DNA from: Bimastos eiseni | Lineage: Eukaryota; Annelida; Clitellata; Crassiclitellata; Lumbricidae | Reading direction: 5' to 3' | DNA length: 64,000 bases | Assembly: GCA_959347315.1 (NCBI GenBank) | Contig: OY365817.1 | Span: forward strand, 29,109,513 to 29,173,512 | Shown: positions 11,640 through 24,100 of the stretch, one piece after another | Layout of the letters: the number at the start of each line of letters is the position of its first letter | How positions within the stretch are numbered: position 1 is the first letter of the stretch | Notes under the pieces: model-generated | Databases searched by the model: none | What the model saw: the letters and a program-made list of their open reading frames with translations, nothing else | Told to the model about the DNA's origin: nothing | Program-made: the position numbers and the translations under genes

Positions 11640-14170
11640 AAAGTTTCGATCCATTGCTTTCCTTAATTAATGAATTCATCCCGTTTCCTTTTTCCTTCCG
11701 TCATCCGTTGCGATGTCGTTCCTAATCAATACAATTCAGACGTCTTGGGCTATCGTTAGGCTACAACAAAGACGCTTTGTGCGCATCGAAAACTCCACAC
11801 AAGCAATAGTGCCAGAATGACATATACTCGCATTGACGTGACAGTCTGACGTCATCTCCATTTCCGGTCATTTAAAACATTTCCGGTTGATATGATACAC
11901 ATGTTGTTGGACCTTTGACCTTCTTTCAATTCCGACATGATGAACATCGACCTCATCCTCTCTAAATGCATAATATTATGTTTGGAATGTGAGTTGGTTT
12001 CGTTTTTCCAATCATTGTTGAGAATTGTTCGCCTCTATTGACGAAGGCTGACATCAGAGTTTGATGAAAGCCTCGCAACGACAGAGGGCAACTGGAAATG
12101 CAAGCATCACACTCATTGCCAATCTCCCGTCCAACATACGAATTTTCAGGTTCAGTGCTATACTCGTTGTTTCTTCGTTCTATCGTATGAGATTAGAGCT
12201 CTGTGACAGTTTCTCTGTCTCTGTCTGTCTCTGTCTGTTTGTCTATCTATCTATCTGTCTGTGTGTGTCTCTCTCTCTCTCTTTCTCTCTCTGAACTTTT
12301 CATGATTGACGACTTTAGCAGAAAGTGCATAATACGCCCAGTAAAAGTAATGCTTCTGGAGAAACGCCAAGATCTCCTTCCAGCCCTTGACCTTGTAAGG
12401 ACCACTTTCCATTTCCAGTGGATGCGCTTGAGCTCCGGATTACCATATCCGGTTTATTCTGATGTTAGTCATATTTTTCTGTCTCTGGAAAACATACAAC
12501 GTCTCCAACTTCGAAACCGTCTTTCTTTCTTATTTATTGCGGTTGCTCTGATATGTGCAGCTAACGACCTATATACAATGCTATGCATGCAATCCAAAGT
12601 ATATCTTAGGAAAATTATCAGCGCTCACAGGAGCCACGCCAGGGAAACCAGCTTATACACGAGCATTATATAAAATCAAGTCCCTCAACAATTTTCATTT
12701 CGTGTGGTGGTATCTGGGAGATTTGTTGACAGTTCAAGAAAATCCGACATTTTCTGAAAACCTAGATAGCTGTATTTCTGCTAAGTGGAAAAGCGTTTAA
12801 GAATTCCTTTCAATATATCTCTGACGTGAAATTGGTGCCATTTGGATAATTATCGTCACTGGGAGAAGGTTCAGAATCACCGGATTATAGGCAACGAACT
12901 CATTTTCCAATCCAATTCCTCCAACTCATCAACATGTTTTCCATAAACTTGTCAGATCCGCCAAATCCACCTACTTATCCTAAATGATCTTCCAGGCGTC
13001 TCCTCCTCCTCTTCCTCCTCCTCCTCCTCTCCAAGAATCATCATCATAGGTGCGTCTGCTGACGCCAGCCATTTGCCGGCGATGTGTACGAATAAACGAT
13101 CAATATTAATTCACTCATTCATTCATTCAGTCAGTCAGTCAGTCACTCAGCGATTTCAGTCATTCGCTCATTCATTTACTGTGATCATTTATGTAGCGCC
13201 CTGTAAAAACCTACTCAGCGTCGCTTCCAATCCAGCGACGAATCCAGAGAAAAGACTTTAGCGAATTGGAAAACGTTTTCGGTTAGACCGCCAGAGAGTG
13301 TTGTTCTCTGTCCTTTCGTTCGGTTCATTGCTCCCTTTGCGGTGTTAGTCCAAGCGATGTTATTTTCATTTTATCATCTGCTCGGACACAGTTATAAAGG
13401 CAAACGGAAAACAAATTCGTGACGTCTACAATGAATGTTGGATGTGAGAGGAACTGAAGAGCGTTAACTGGTTTGCTCAGCTGTTGTTCAAAGCTCTGGA
13501 ATAATCCGCTTATTATAAATGGAATTAATTTTTTTGTATATAGAATAGAGAGCGCCCCCGGTTAGTTATCTTTGATAGTAATAATAATAATATACTAACA
13601 ATAATATTCGTTTAATTTAAAACTGACAAACCTCAGTATGATTAGGCCTACAAGTATAGTATGAACGAATGATGCCAAGCTATTACATGAGTCGAATTTA
13701 ACCGTCGGCAGCCATGCAAGGCACCCATCACATTATACATCTCATTTTAACAAACGCCGCCGCCTAGCGAAGAAGGACTAGTGAACTTCAAGTTCGAACT
13801 CAGCTCCTCAGCCCTGCACATCTGCACTGTGTTCGTCTCATTTCGACTTCCTTTTAATCCACCGCAAATGGATGGATGATCGTCTAACTAATAATTATTT
13901 TGCACTTGGATCAGGATTCTTCTTCTTCTTCTGTGGCTGATAATTATGAATCTCGATTGAACGAACTTCGTCGCTTTCTGTGAATCGAAGGGAAACAAAT
14001 GATTTAGATCGGAGGAAGTGACGTCACAGGTGGTTGCCATTTTGAATGATGTTCTTAATCAGAAAACATACAGAAATAAAACCAGGATCCAATTTAATTA
14101 AACATTTCTTCTTCTTATTCTTCTCATTCTAGTTCCGCTTCTTCTTCTTCCTCCTCTTATCATTATTAAA
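11640..14170. other. No confident gene
   Basis: Contains a CTGT repeat (about 12214-12293), a CTC run near 13000 and a CATT/CAGT run near 13105-13150. A segment at about 12620-12675 resembles 54685-54745 next to a LINE fragment (shared core TATACACGAGC / TATTCACGAGC), so part of the 12.5 kb region may be an old retrotransposon tail. ORFs here lack recognisable domains. Confidence 0.4.
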
Positions 14171-14180
14171 TTTCTGTAAC

Positions 14181-14282
<102 letters not shown>

Positions 14283-14718
14283 TCATTGGCATTGCCAACG
14301 GATCTGTCATCAGGCTATCTGGGTCGCCGCTTGTCAGTGGACTGTAATCTTGACATAGTTCCCTGAAAAGCCACCGCATTGAAACGTTGGATCAATGCCG
14401 ACAAGTTCTGGAAAAGGAAGTTTGTCTCTCGGGTGTCACCGGTAGTTGTCGAAAGTCAGCGTCCAGTCTCAGATAGAAAGGCGAGGCCCTCACTATTGAG
14501 GGGACCGAAGGTTTCTATAGCGATTGGAACAAAAGTGTATTTCTTCTCTAGCTCAGAATATTTTGTGTGTTTCCTTGTGGCTGCTACTGCTTTGACAGTT
14601 ATCACATTAACTATGATTCGGAACGGCATTAGTTGAACTAATTGTCCACGGCTGTCCCAAGATATTACTTTGTGAGAACGTATCAGCCGATCAGGCAGTC
14701 TGAGAAAGTTTCTTCTTC

Positions 14719-14719
14719 G

Positions 14720-14750
<31 letters not shown>

Positions 14751-14764
14751 TATTATTATTATTA

Positions 14765-14798
<34 letters not shown>

Positions 14799-14871
14799 GC
14801 TAAGCAATCGCTTGGAGTTTCAAATTATTATTATTATTATTATTATGCTAAGCAATCGCTTGGAGTTTCAA

Positions 14872-14954
<83 letters not shown>

Positions 14955-15036
14955 CACCATCATAATTAATATTATTTTTTTAAAATTATTATTATTATTA
15001 TTATTATCGCCATAATAATAATAATAATTATTATTA

Positions 15037-15074
<38 letters not shown>

Positions 15075-15076
15075 GT
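14719..15076. repeat. ATT trinucleotide array with a 47-bp tandem duplication
   Basis: Long ATT runs are interrupted by two identical copies of a 27-bp non-repeat segment (starting at 14798 and 14846, both beginning ATGCTAAGCAATCGC). This indicates a tandem duplication of that segment plus flanking ATT units. Confidence 0.9.
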
Positions 15077-16480
15077 TATTAGTCTTTTCTTCTACTTTCT
15101 GTTTTTCATCATCATCGTCGTCGTCGCCTTCTTCTTCTTACCATTTTTCTTCTTCTCTTCTTCTCCTACTTTTAGCTTTTCTTTTTCCTCCTGCTCCACT
15201 TCTTTATCCTACTCCGTTTTTCCCTCCTCCTGTTTACCGCATTTTCCTCTCTATTCCTCCTATTTCAAATCTTTGCCGCAACCCTTGGCAACCACCTGTT
15301 ATTCAACTCGCATCAATAGTTCCAATTCATCGCCTTCCGACTCACGACCCTTATCACCAAAATGAGGCTAAAGCTGGTGAAACAGACGTCCATCCCTCTG
15401 TAAATCCTACCTCAATGACGCTTGCAAATTAACACCAGGCACTAATCAAGACATACGAAAGCAGACGGACACACGGACACATACTCTTGATCAAAGGAAG
15501 GGATGCTACGTCACGTCCGACGGAGGGTTAGCTCGTCGGTAGAATTGAAAAGGTCCAGGATAATTGGAAGATATCTCAGAAGACTCGTCTGTAGATCCGT
15601 CGCCTTAAATAAGATCTCAAGTCTTCTACGTTGATTTTTCGCTTTATTTTTCCAAAGCTTAACTAGTTTTCAACTTGGTAACCTTGCATATGTCGTTCTT
15701 TTCAACCGGGATTGGGTCGGGAGCGCTCATGAGTAGTAACCTTTAAGAGGACGCTATGTAAATGTTCGCAATGAAGAAATGCCCAAATAAGGAACTGCTC
15801 TTGGACCACCAGATTATTATTAGGCCTACTGGATCCAGATTTTGCCCTCTTTGTCGATGCAGGCCTGCTTGTCCGTCCATTCCGCTAACTCTCTCTCCCC
15901 TGGTCTGTCCGTTCTGTTAAGACCCTCGTTTCATTTCTTCCACACTTAAGTCAGACCTCTTTCCAGCTGTTTATCCACCTTCAGCTGCTTCCCTGTCTCG
16001 TAATAAATGCTAGTAACGACATAAATAATTACAATGTATTATGATATATTAAAGCAATTTCTTTCAAAGTGCGCGTCCGAGCAATTGAAACGAGGTTAAA
16101 ATAATATACTTGCCTTTGAAAAGAACTGCAAAGACCGAATTCTTGACCAAACTCAAACAGTCAACGATTTGCGACCTCTCTTGTCTTCAATTCTATTCTC
16201 TAGGCGACAAATTGTAACTAATGATATTGCGCCAGCCTCAGATTATCCGCATTTGCTAACTGAGACCAGATATAAGCGAACTAACGTCATCATCACCAAC
16301 CATCTTCATAGTCATCATCGTCGTCGCTGCCACTTCATGTGCGGTTGCTGCTGCTGCTACGAATGATGCGGCGGTGTGGCACCAATGGCACACAACGGAT
16401 GCTCTGCACGAATGAATGTATGAACCCAGATACATACATACTTACACACTTACGACGAAAACACACGCATACATACAAAC
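15077..16480. other. No gene seen
   Basis: Pyrimidine-rich sequence to about 15240, then AT-rich sequence without a convincing coding frame or repeat. Confidence 0.5.
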
Positions 16481-16482
16481 AT

Positions 16483-16563
16483 ATATATATATGAGTATAT
16501 ATGTATATATACATATGTAATCATGCGATCGTAAATACATACAACAATTCACGACTACAAAGA

Positions 16564-16602
<39 letters not shown>
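16483..16602. repeat. TA-rich microsatellite
   Basis: TA/TATG runs at about 16483-16515 and 16566-16600. Confidence 0.9.
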
Positions 16603-16603
<1 letters not shown>

Positions 16604-16764
16604 TACAAACGACCACATGCATATGTGGCGGACAGGCCACAAGGCTTGAATGAATGATTTATTTAAATAATCGGCTCGCCATAGTGTTATTTTACGTCTA
16701 TTTTTTTACAGTGTTGCGCATAGGAAGGAAGACCGATCGGCGGTTTTTAATTGAGTGCATAGCT

Positions 16765-19330
16765 TGCAGACGCATGAATTGGCTTGAGTATAGCCTGACA
16801 TGCGGTGCATCGCTATATATGTGGAGCAGTGGTTCGTACTGCTTCATACGTAGAGTGGTTCTCGTACCGCTCCAGGGATCGTTGAGTGTTGCCATATAAA
16901 TACGACCTCTAGTGACAGCCGCTCTCGCGGTCAGGCTGGTGCTGCTTTTCGCTGATCTGGTGGGGTGGGCCCCTCTGCCGTCGATCGCAAGACGGACCGT
17001 GCCCTGATCGTAAGAGTCAACAGGCTGACAGAGAAAGTCCGATCGTGAGAAATATATGAATGAATGACAGTTCTGTTCGGAAATACGGGGAAGATGGTGA
17101 CCCCGTTGGTGGCCGTGAGTGATACAGACTGGGTGAGTCCCAGAAGGGACCGACGCAGATATCGAGAGAGGCCTCGGCGGCCGACAGAGAGATAGACTGG
17201 GAAAAATCCCCGACCGTGCAGACCGTGGGAGTTCTGGTGGCCGAGAAATATTCTGGTTGGCTACCTAGATCGGTCATAGTTACTCCTCGTGAATACCAGC
17301 AGGTTGTCGGATATTTGACCCCGTCGGTGGTCGGGAGAAATAGAGATCGGGTAAAGCCCCGAGCAACCGAACGCTACATCGAGACAGATTATGGCGACTG
17401 TTGAGACAATTTACGGGAAGAATTCCCCAGTGTACACGTTGGTTAAAAGACGGGGAGGGCGGCCCCGTGAAGCCGTTGGAAACAGACTGAGAGCTACCGG
17501 AGAAGCCGTTGACAAATACTGGAAAACATGAATACATTCGATAAATGCGGGGAGGGTGACCCCATTGTTGCGTTAGATACAGGGAAAGTTCCCTTTGGTG
17601 CCGAAAACCTGATCAATTGTGGGCGTCTCCGCATATTCTTTCTATTTACGGTTTTCCGTAAATATCTATGCTTGGCTACCTAACGGTGGTCATACTTACT
17701 CCTCTCGTTTACCAGCAATCTGTTGATTTGCGTGTCTGATCGCTATGTCTTAGATCGCGGTTTCCCCGCGTATCTTTACTTGAGTTACTAAACGTAATCT
17801 CTGTACTTGCGGTGTCCCCGCAGTATGTCTTCTTTATTGTCTTACGGTCTTTCGGTAAATATTCTTACTGGCTACCTATGTTGGTCACAGTTACTCCTCT
17901 CGGTTTTTCCAGAAATCTTTTCACTTGTGTGTCTAGTTGCAATATCTTGGCTCGCGGTTTCCCCGCGAGGCATCTACTAATTTCTTCTTGTAGATCTAAC
18001 TACATAATCTCTTTTCGAGGACTTCCTCGAAAGATCTGCCAGTAGTTCGTTCCAGTGTATAAAAGACAGAGTACAATTGCTTCAGAGAAAGTGATTATAA
18101 TAATACAGGTATGTGTGAAACATAGAGGTAACGTGGTGACACTTACCTCAGTTGCCTGTGAGAGAATCGAGTCTGAGAAACGAGAGTTGGTGCATTACCG
18201 TTGGTCAGATCTCTAGGTGACGAATACAAATATGTTCCTACGATGGGATGAATAAATGCAGTCAATGAGAGTTAAAGACATGTGAGAGTCTGGGTGATCG
18301 GATATTAGAGTATATGACAGATGTAAGCCGGCCGAGAAATATACTTGTTGGCTACCTAGTTCGGTCATAGATACTCCTCCCGTTTTCCCAGGTTGTCGGA
18401 GACATGAAAATTCGGGTGGCCGCAAGAGATACAAGCCGAGTAGATTCCCGCAGTAGCAGCCGTACAAACCGAGGGAGCTGCCGGTGGAGCGTTGGCACAT
18501 ACGGGGAAAGTTCCCCATTGAATACGTTCGATAGAAATATTGGGGAAATTCCCGAAGGACCCGCTGGAATTACACGTGGAGGGTGAACACGTTAGAAGAG
18601 CACGTGACAAACAAGAGAAAACACTGGTGCCGATTGATACCTTCAGGTTACTAGTCAAGTAACTCTTCTTGATGGCTTTATAGTCGTTCGATAGATACTC
18701 TTGTTTGTTACCTACGCTGGTCATAGTTACTCCTCCCGGTTTTCCGAGTATCAGAATATATTACGGTTTTGGCGGACAACTGCCAACGCAGAGGACGGTC
18801 AATCGTGTGCATGATAACTTATGCGTGTGAGGCCGGTATGCCACACACGGAAATGGGCCAAGAGACCGACGTGAAAGTCTGGGCAGTCGGTAACCCAGGG
18901 TAAAGATAGTAAGCAGACCAAGAATTGATCGATGCGTAAATATTACTGTTGGCTACCTACGTTGGTCATAGATACTCCTCCCGTTTTCCCGAAGTGTATC
19001 TATTTGCGTGTCTGATCGAAGTGATCGATACGAGTACGTTTGGGTAATCGGGTACCCAGGTGAATACATGGTTGTTTGTCGTCACACACAGTTCTGAGAG
19101 CTGACTAAAGTGCGAGGTCGGGCCCCCTCGTGCGTAGGTCGGATCGAAGATCTGTGTGCAGATAGCGAAGGTTATAGACAGAAGACCTTCGCTATCAGTG
19201 TCCGTGAATACCATGCCAGTGTCATTTTTATCGAAGCAGAATATATCAGTGTTGGTGGGTAACTGCTAACACAGAGGACGGGAACTTAGTCAGTCAAATG
19301 TGCATGACAAAATATACGTGTGCGGCCGTT
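16765..19330. repeat. Array of diverged repeat modules with covarying short hairpins
   Basis: A GC-richer 2.4-2.5 kb block made of diverged repeated modules. Module A (GGCTACCTAG, a variable GGTCATAG, then TTACTCCTC) recurs with 'ggctacc' at 17259, 17674, 17870, 18350, about 18708 (GTTACC) and 18951. A second set consists of short perfect stem-loops: 17085-17106, 17129-17143, 17347-17362, 17451-17467, 17549-17563, 17581-17594, 17645-17662, 17756-17770, 17808-17822, 17951-17969, 18013-18032, 18503-18516, 18769-18786, 18879-18898, 19041-19058. Stem sequences differ between modules while pairing is kept (CGCGG/CCGCG, TGCGG/CCGCA, CTCGCGG/CCGCGAG). A further module of about 130 bp repeats at 18764 and 19236. 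No frame stays open, so it is not a protein gene. A structured non-coding transcript or a hairpin-forming satellite or transposon cluster are both possible. Confidence 0.75.
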
Positions 19331-20250
19331 TATGCCATACCACGGAAATAGATCGAGAGATACGTGTTGAGCAGAAGACGTGATAGCTAAGTGTCTAGCA
19401 TGATATGACGAATAGCTGTGAGACTGGTGTGTCTATGACGACAGAGGTTAGAGAGTTGGGGACAGTAATGTCTAAGAGTATAAGACGTTGGATTTAGCTA
19501 CCGATAATTGTATAGGCCGAAATGGCTTATGGACTTGTTTCAAATATGTCTGAACCTCGTAACTTAAGAGAACGTTTGGTGTCCCTAAATGGCGATAGTT
19601 TCAGAGTCACAAGATGCTGAACGGTACGACATCAGGTAGAGGTAGAGGAAAACGAGGCTAGTAGCTTGGAAGGTATGCAAGGCGAGGAAGACTCCTGCCG
19701 GTATGATTATGAACCCTGTTTTGAGTACGGCCATCCTCAGAACGTTGCCCATCCGGCGACCGCGGACTAGGCAGAGTCAGACCTCGTTACTAATTCGAGC
19801 CGTGTTACCTTTCTTGGAGAAGAAACCCGTCCCTAATCTTGCCTGGTGATAGTGAACATCCTGGTAGATATAGAGAGTAACCATTAGCATTGAGATTTGG
19901 TAAGAAAGTGACTCGGGCGACTTCAGACGTGTTCGCAAGCTGGAGTCGACACCGTCCGTTAGCGCTAGGCAGGCGCTCGGGCGGCAGAACGCCACACATA
20001 CATACCCACATGCACACATACACGCGCGCACACATGCATACATACATACATGCCTACACGCGTGCATAGGGTCTCGGTCGAGTGGCTACTGCGGAACCCA
20101 GATTGCGAGGAGGGAAAAAGCATTTCATTAATATTTCAATGGTTAGTTAATTGAGTGACGACGACGAACTTAGAAACAAACGATACGTTGGGGATCAGTC
20201 TCCGATTTAGTATACATCCAGGCAATCTCACTTTTTGTGACAAGAGTAAT
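19330..20250. other. No gene seen downstream of the hairpin array
   Basis: Mixed-composition sequence continuing the GC level of the array. Two overlapping minus-strand ORFs at 20067-19777 run through a CATA/CACA-rich tract and are not convincing. Confidence 0.4.
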
Positions 20251-20251
20251 T

Positions 20252-20253
<2 letters not shown>

Positions 20254-20285
<32 letters not shown>
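20254..20285. repeat. TA dinucleotide run
   Basis: A perfect TA run of about 32 bases. Confidence 0.95.
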
Positions 20286-20288
<3 letters not shown>

Positions 20289-20484
20289 TTATCACGTGTT
20301 TATATGTTCGCACTGGTGCATAAAGGTCTAGACTACTAGAATATTTATGACACTGTTTAGAGAAATCTGTTCCTGTAGTTGAAGCTGCCCATTCTTTCTC
20401 CGAATTCCAAGTTCAGTGACACTTATGCAGTGGTTCTGTTAAGCACTAGTTTGTTGCTTCCTCTGTCTCTGTCTCTGTCTCGGT

Positions 20485-20625
20485 TAGTAGTAGTTTCAAT
20501 TTAACGACACTAAGTGTAACTACACGATCATTAGCGTCGCCCTCCTCTTTTATCCAGGCTTGGGACTGGCACTGGCCGAGTGCTACCAGTGGCAGAGTTA
20601 TGCTAGGACTTTCAATTGGCTATTA
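20485..20625 (+). repeat. Interspersed repeat family R1, copy
   Basis: A well preserved R1 copy: a TTTAACGACACT-like start, then the core CGCCCTCCTC, TTTATCCAGG and CTTGGGACTGGCAC, then a GAGTGC/CAGTGGCAGAG tail. It lies immediately before a foldback element. Confidence 0.7.
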
Positions 20626-20637
20626 AATAGTGTAAAA

Positions 20638-21053
20638 ACCTCTCGTTAGACACCAGTGAAACTATCTCTACCAACGCTATATATAATTATTGAGCCATAT
20701 ATTTACAAGATTACCACTTTTAATTAATCCACAGTTTAACGTCGTCAAATGACATCTATGGCCGTTGACGACAACTTGAAACATTTACAATACTGTGAAA
20801 ATAAATTCAAAGCGTCTGAAATTCACCATTCAAAACTGTCTGAATTTTAAACTGTCATTAGTGTTCATTGTTTTACAACATCAATAATACACGACAATTT
20901 TTTATAGCGTTCTTATTCTATCAAGCGCTATTCCAGAAACATTTTCAAATAACGTATTCCTATAGAATTAATAATTAAGATGTGTAAAAGTCTGGCTCAT
21001 TATATAGGGTTGGTAGATATAGTTTCAGTGGTGTCTAACGAGAGCTTTTGGCT
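20638..21053. mobile_element. MITE-like foldback element
   Basis: Inverted terminal repeats of about 50-55 bp, imperfect, at 20643-20697 and 21001-21052: both ends read inward from CTCTCGTTAGACACC, followed by (A)GTGAAACTAT. The 300-bp interior is AT-rich and non-coding. The size and long inverted repeats fit a non-autonomous DNA transposon. I could not define a target-site duplication by eye. Confidence 0.7.
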
Positions 21054-21089
21054 AAATGAACCACTGCCTGCATTATCATAATAATAATA

Positions 21090-21095
21090 TTTATT
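21090..21095 (-). promoter_or_regulatory. Possible polyadenylation signal AATAAA
   Basis: AATAAA on the minus strand, 38 nt after the stop codon of the CIZ1-like gene. It lies within an ATT-rich run, so chance occurrence is possible. Confidence 0.35.
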
Positions 21096-21132
21096 ATTAT
21101 TTTTTAAATTGTTGTTGTTATTATTATTAGGA

Positions 21133-24100
21133 TCATGATGAGTGTTGTTGCTGCTCTTTTGTCATCTGCCAAATGATGATCTCTTTGACTCGATTGTTTT
21201 CGTCATAGATGATTCCGCATCTTCCAGAATTTGACGGACTGACCAGAGAAGAGGAAGAGGAGGAGGAAGGGGAGGAAGAGGAGGAGGAGGATGAAGATTG
21301 GTTCCGTTTCGCCTTTTCCATCTGTTCCTGTGATTAAATGAAAAGAATCCTATCAGACGTAGAACAGAACGTGAGGCATAAAACCACCGAATGATGACTA
21401 CACAAACAGACATTCACACAGACAGATAGACAGACTCGCGACGACGTAGACAAACATAATACACAAACTGAGACATATTGAGACAGATTGACAGACACAG
21501 AGACATACACAGACAGACACAGACACAGATAGACACAGACAGACACAGATAGACACAGACACAGACAGACACAGATAGACACAGACAGACACAGACAGAC
21601 ACGGACACAGATAGACACAGACAGACACAGATAGACACAGACAGACACAGACAGACACAGATAGACACAGACACAGACACAGACAGACACAGACAGACAC
21701 AGACAGACACAGACAGACACAGACAGACACAGATAGACACAGACAGAAACAGATAGACACAGACACAGACAGACACAGACAGACACAGACAGACACAGAC
21801 AGACACAGACAGACACAGACAGACACAGATAGACACAGATAGACACAGATAGACACAGATAGACACAGACAGACACAGACAGACACAGACAGACACAGAC
21901 AGACACGGACACAGATAGACACAGACAGACACGGACACAGATAGACACAGACAGACACAGACAGACACAGATAGACACAGACACAGACAGACACAGATAG
22001 ACACAGACACAGACAGACACAGACAGACACAGACAGACACAGATAGACACACACAAAGACAGACACAGACAGACACAGACAGACACAGACAGACACGGAC
22101 ACAGATACACAGACAGACACAGATAGACACAGACACAGACAGACACAGACAGACACAGACAGACACAGACAGACACAGATAGACACAGACAGACACAGAC
22201 AGACACAGACAGACACAGATAGACACAGATAGACACAGACAGACACAGACAGACACAGACAGACACAGATAGACACAGACAGACACAGACAGACACAGAT
22301 AGACACAGACAGACACAGACAGACACGGACACAGACAGACACAGACATACACAGACAGACACAGATAGACACAGATAGACACGGACACAGATAGACACAG
22401 ACAGACATAGACGGATTGAGACTGATAATGGCTAATAAGGCAAAGAGATTCAGCCAAATAGAAGCTGCCATTGAGACGGACGTACAGTGTCCAAATGAGC
22501 GGAGGAGGCGGTCATTAACAGAACTATTCAGATTGTTTCTACAGTTTTATGACAGCCATTAATATGAATGTCAGGACAACTACGTGAAGCGACTTCATAT
22601 TGCATTGTATGGCATGTGCCATGGTATGCTTTTGCTATGGTATGTGCCATGGTATGGTTAAGGAATGGTATGTGATATGGTTTAGCTAAGGAATGGTAGG
22701 AACCTCTGCTTACCTGGTAATTGTTTCGGTGTCTTTTCCAACTGCAGTGATCCGTGACGTCCGATTCGTCTGAATTGGCAGTGAAGAGCTTGATACAAGC
22801 TTTGCAGAAGAAGCCATTCACTGGAACGACCCATTGAAGACCTACAACCATATGACAGAATTTCACTAACTTATATAGCGCTTCAGGAGCCATACCCCCA
22901 CACCAAAGAGCACCAACAATTTTTACCATGCTGTCTCCACAGCTTGACCTCCCCCAGACTAGGACCTGGCACCTAAAGGGATAAAATAATCTGGCTATTA
23001 AGAGCATGATTATTGTAGCGCCTCTATTCAGACTGGTCATCCTAACGTGGCCTCTATGGTCAGAGATTCGCATTGTATTGTATCAAAGCATTAGTATAGC
23101 GCCTCCAGTTGGGTGAACCATTCAGAAGCGATGCCAATGAAGAAACAGGTTTTGAGAAAAGCGAAAGTGAATGAGAGACTGTCAGATAGAATTTTAGAAC
23201 GAACAGATGAAGATAGCGCATTCCACATGCGGAGAGGGATTAATTGAAGCAAAAGATCGAGACTGAGCAATAGTTGCTCTATAGTTCAATGAACCAAGAA
23301 GTCAAGTCTATTGACTGGGAAAAGTGGACGGAGTGAGGGAGCTGAATGCGGCCGAAGTATTACGTCGACCAGGTATCTCGAGATTAGACCCTGATGAGCC
23401 TTGAAGGTTAAAATGAAAATTTTAAATTGTATGTGAGCATGGAGAGGGAGCCAGTGAATTTCATCAAACATAACGGCATAGATGCGAGATAAACGGGGAA
23501 AGCTAGCTATCAGTCAAGCAGCAGTTGTCTGAATTGCATGTCATAAGACGACTTCCACAGAATGCAGTTCCTTTGGGTTGATTTCTACAGATGATGAATT
23601 AGCGTTGAAGACGACGCTGGCTCCAACTCCAATCTACTAATGCTTCCCTAGTTACACCATCGGTCAAAGAGAATTATCTCCATCCAAGATATCGAAGTAG
23701 TAAACAGGGATCACACACGCAACCAAACGTACAACTCCTACATATACTGATACCAATACCACTACAATACTACTTCTACAACTACTACCAGTACTACTAA
23801 GACGACTACTATGGATGTTGTTGTTGCTGCTGCTGCTGCTACCTCTTCCACCAGGAATAATTATACTAAGATCATTTTCACTGTCACAACAAATGCATTG
23901 GTCAGTACTGTTTATCCTCGTAATTAGCCAAAGAGCATTTTCATCAACTCTAAACAGGTCATAGCTAATTCATAGAGCTCCCAGCTTTAAATCCACAAGA
24001 AATAACCTACAAGAACAAGAAAAAGAAGGTTTGCGTTAACTTACCGTTACGTCATCCTCCTCCTCAGGAGAAGTGTACGTTCTCGTCCTCTTTCCGCTTT

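Noticed and set aside
17017..18724. Minus-strand ORFs in the hairpin array with repeated peptides such as GKREEYL and SRPPTGS
   Set aside because: The peptides follow the DNA repeats, change frame between copies and are interrupted by stops.
16765..19330. CRISPR array interpretation of the hairpin region
   Set aside because: Repeats are diverged and irregularly spaced, there are no unique spacers of fixed length or cas genes, and the window is clearly animal nuclear DNA.
16765..19330. Nuclear mitochondrial insertion (repetitive hairpins occur in some sponge mitochondrial genomes)
   Set aside because: No mitochondrial protein, rRNA or tRNA sequence is recognisable in or next to the array.
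21334..22471. Three long minus-strand ORFs of about 350 codons in different frames
   Set aside because: All frames of a CAGACA-type repeat lack stops; Cys/Leu/Ser/Val periodic peptides are a translation of the minisatellite.
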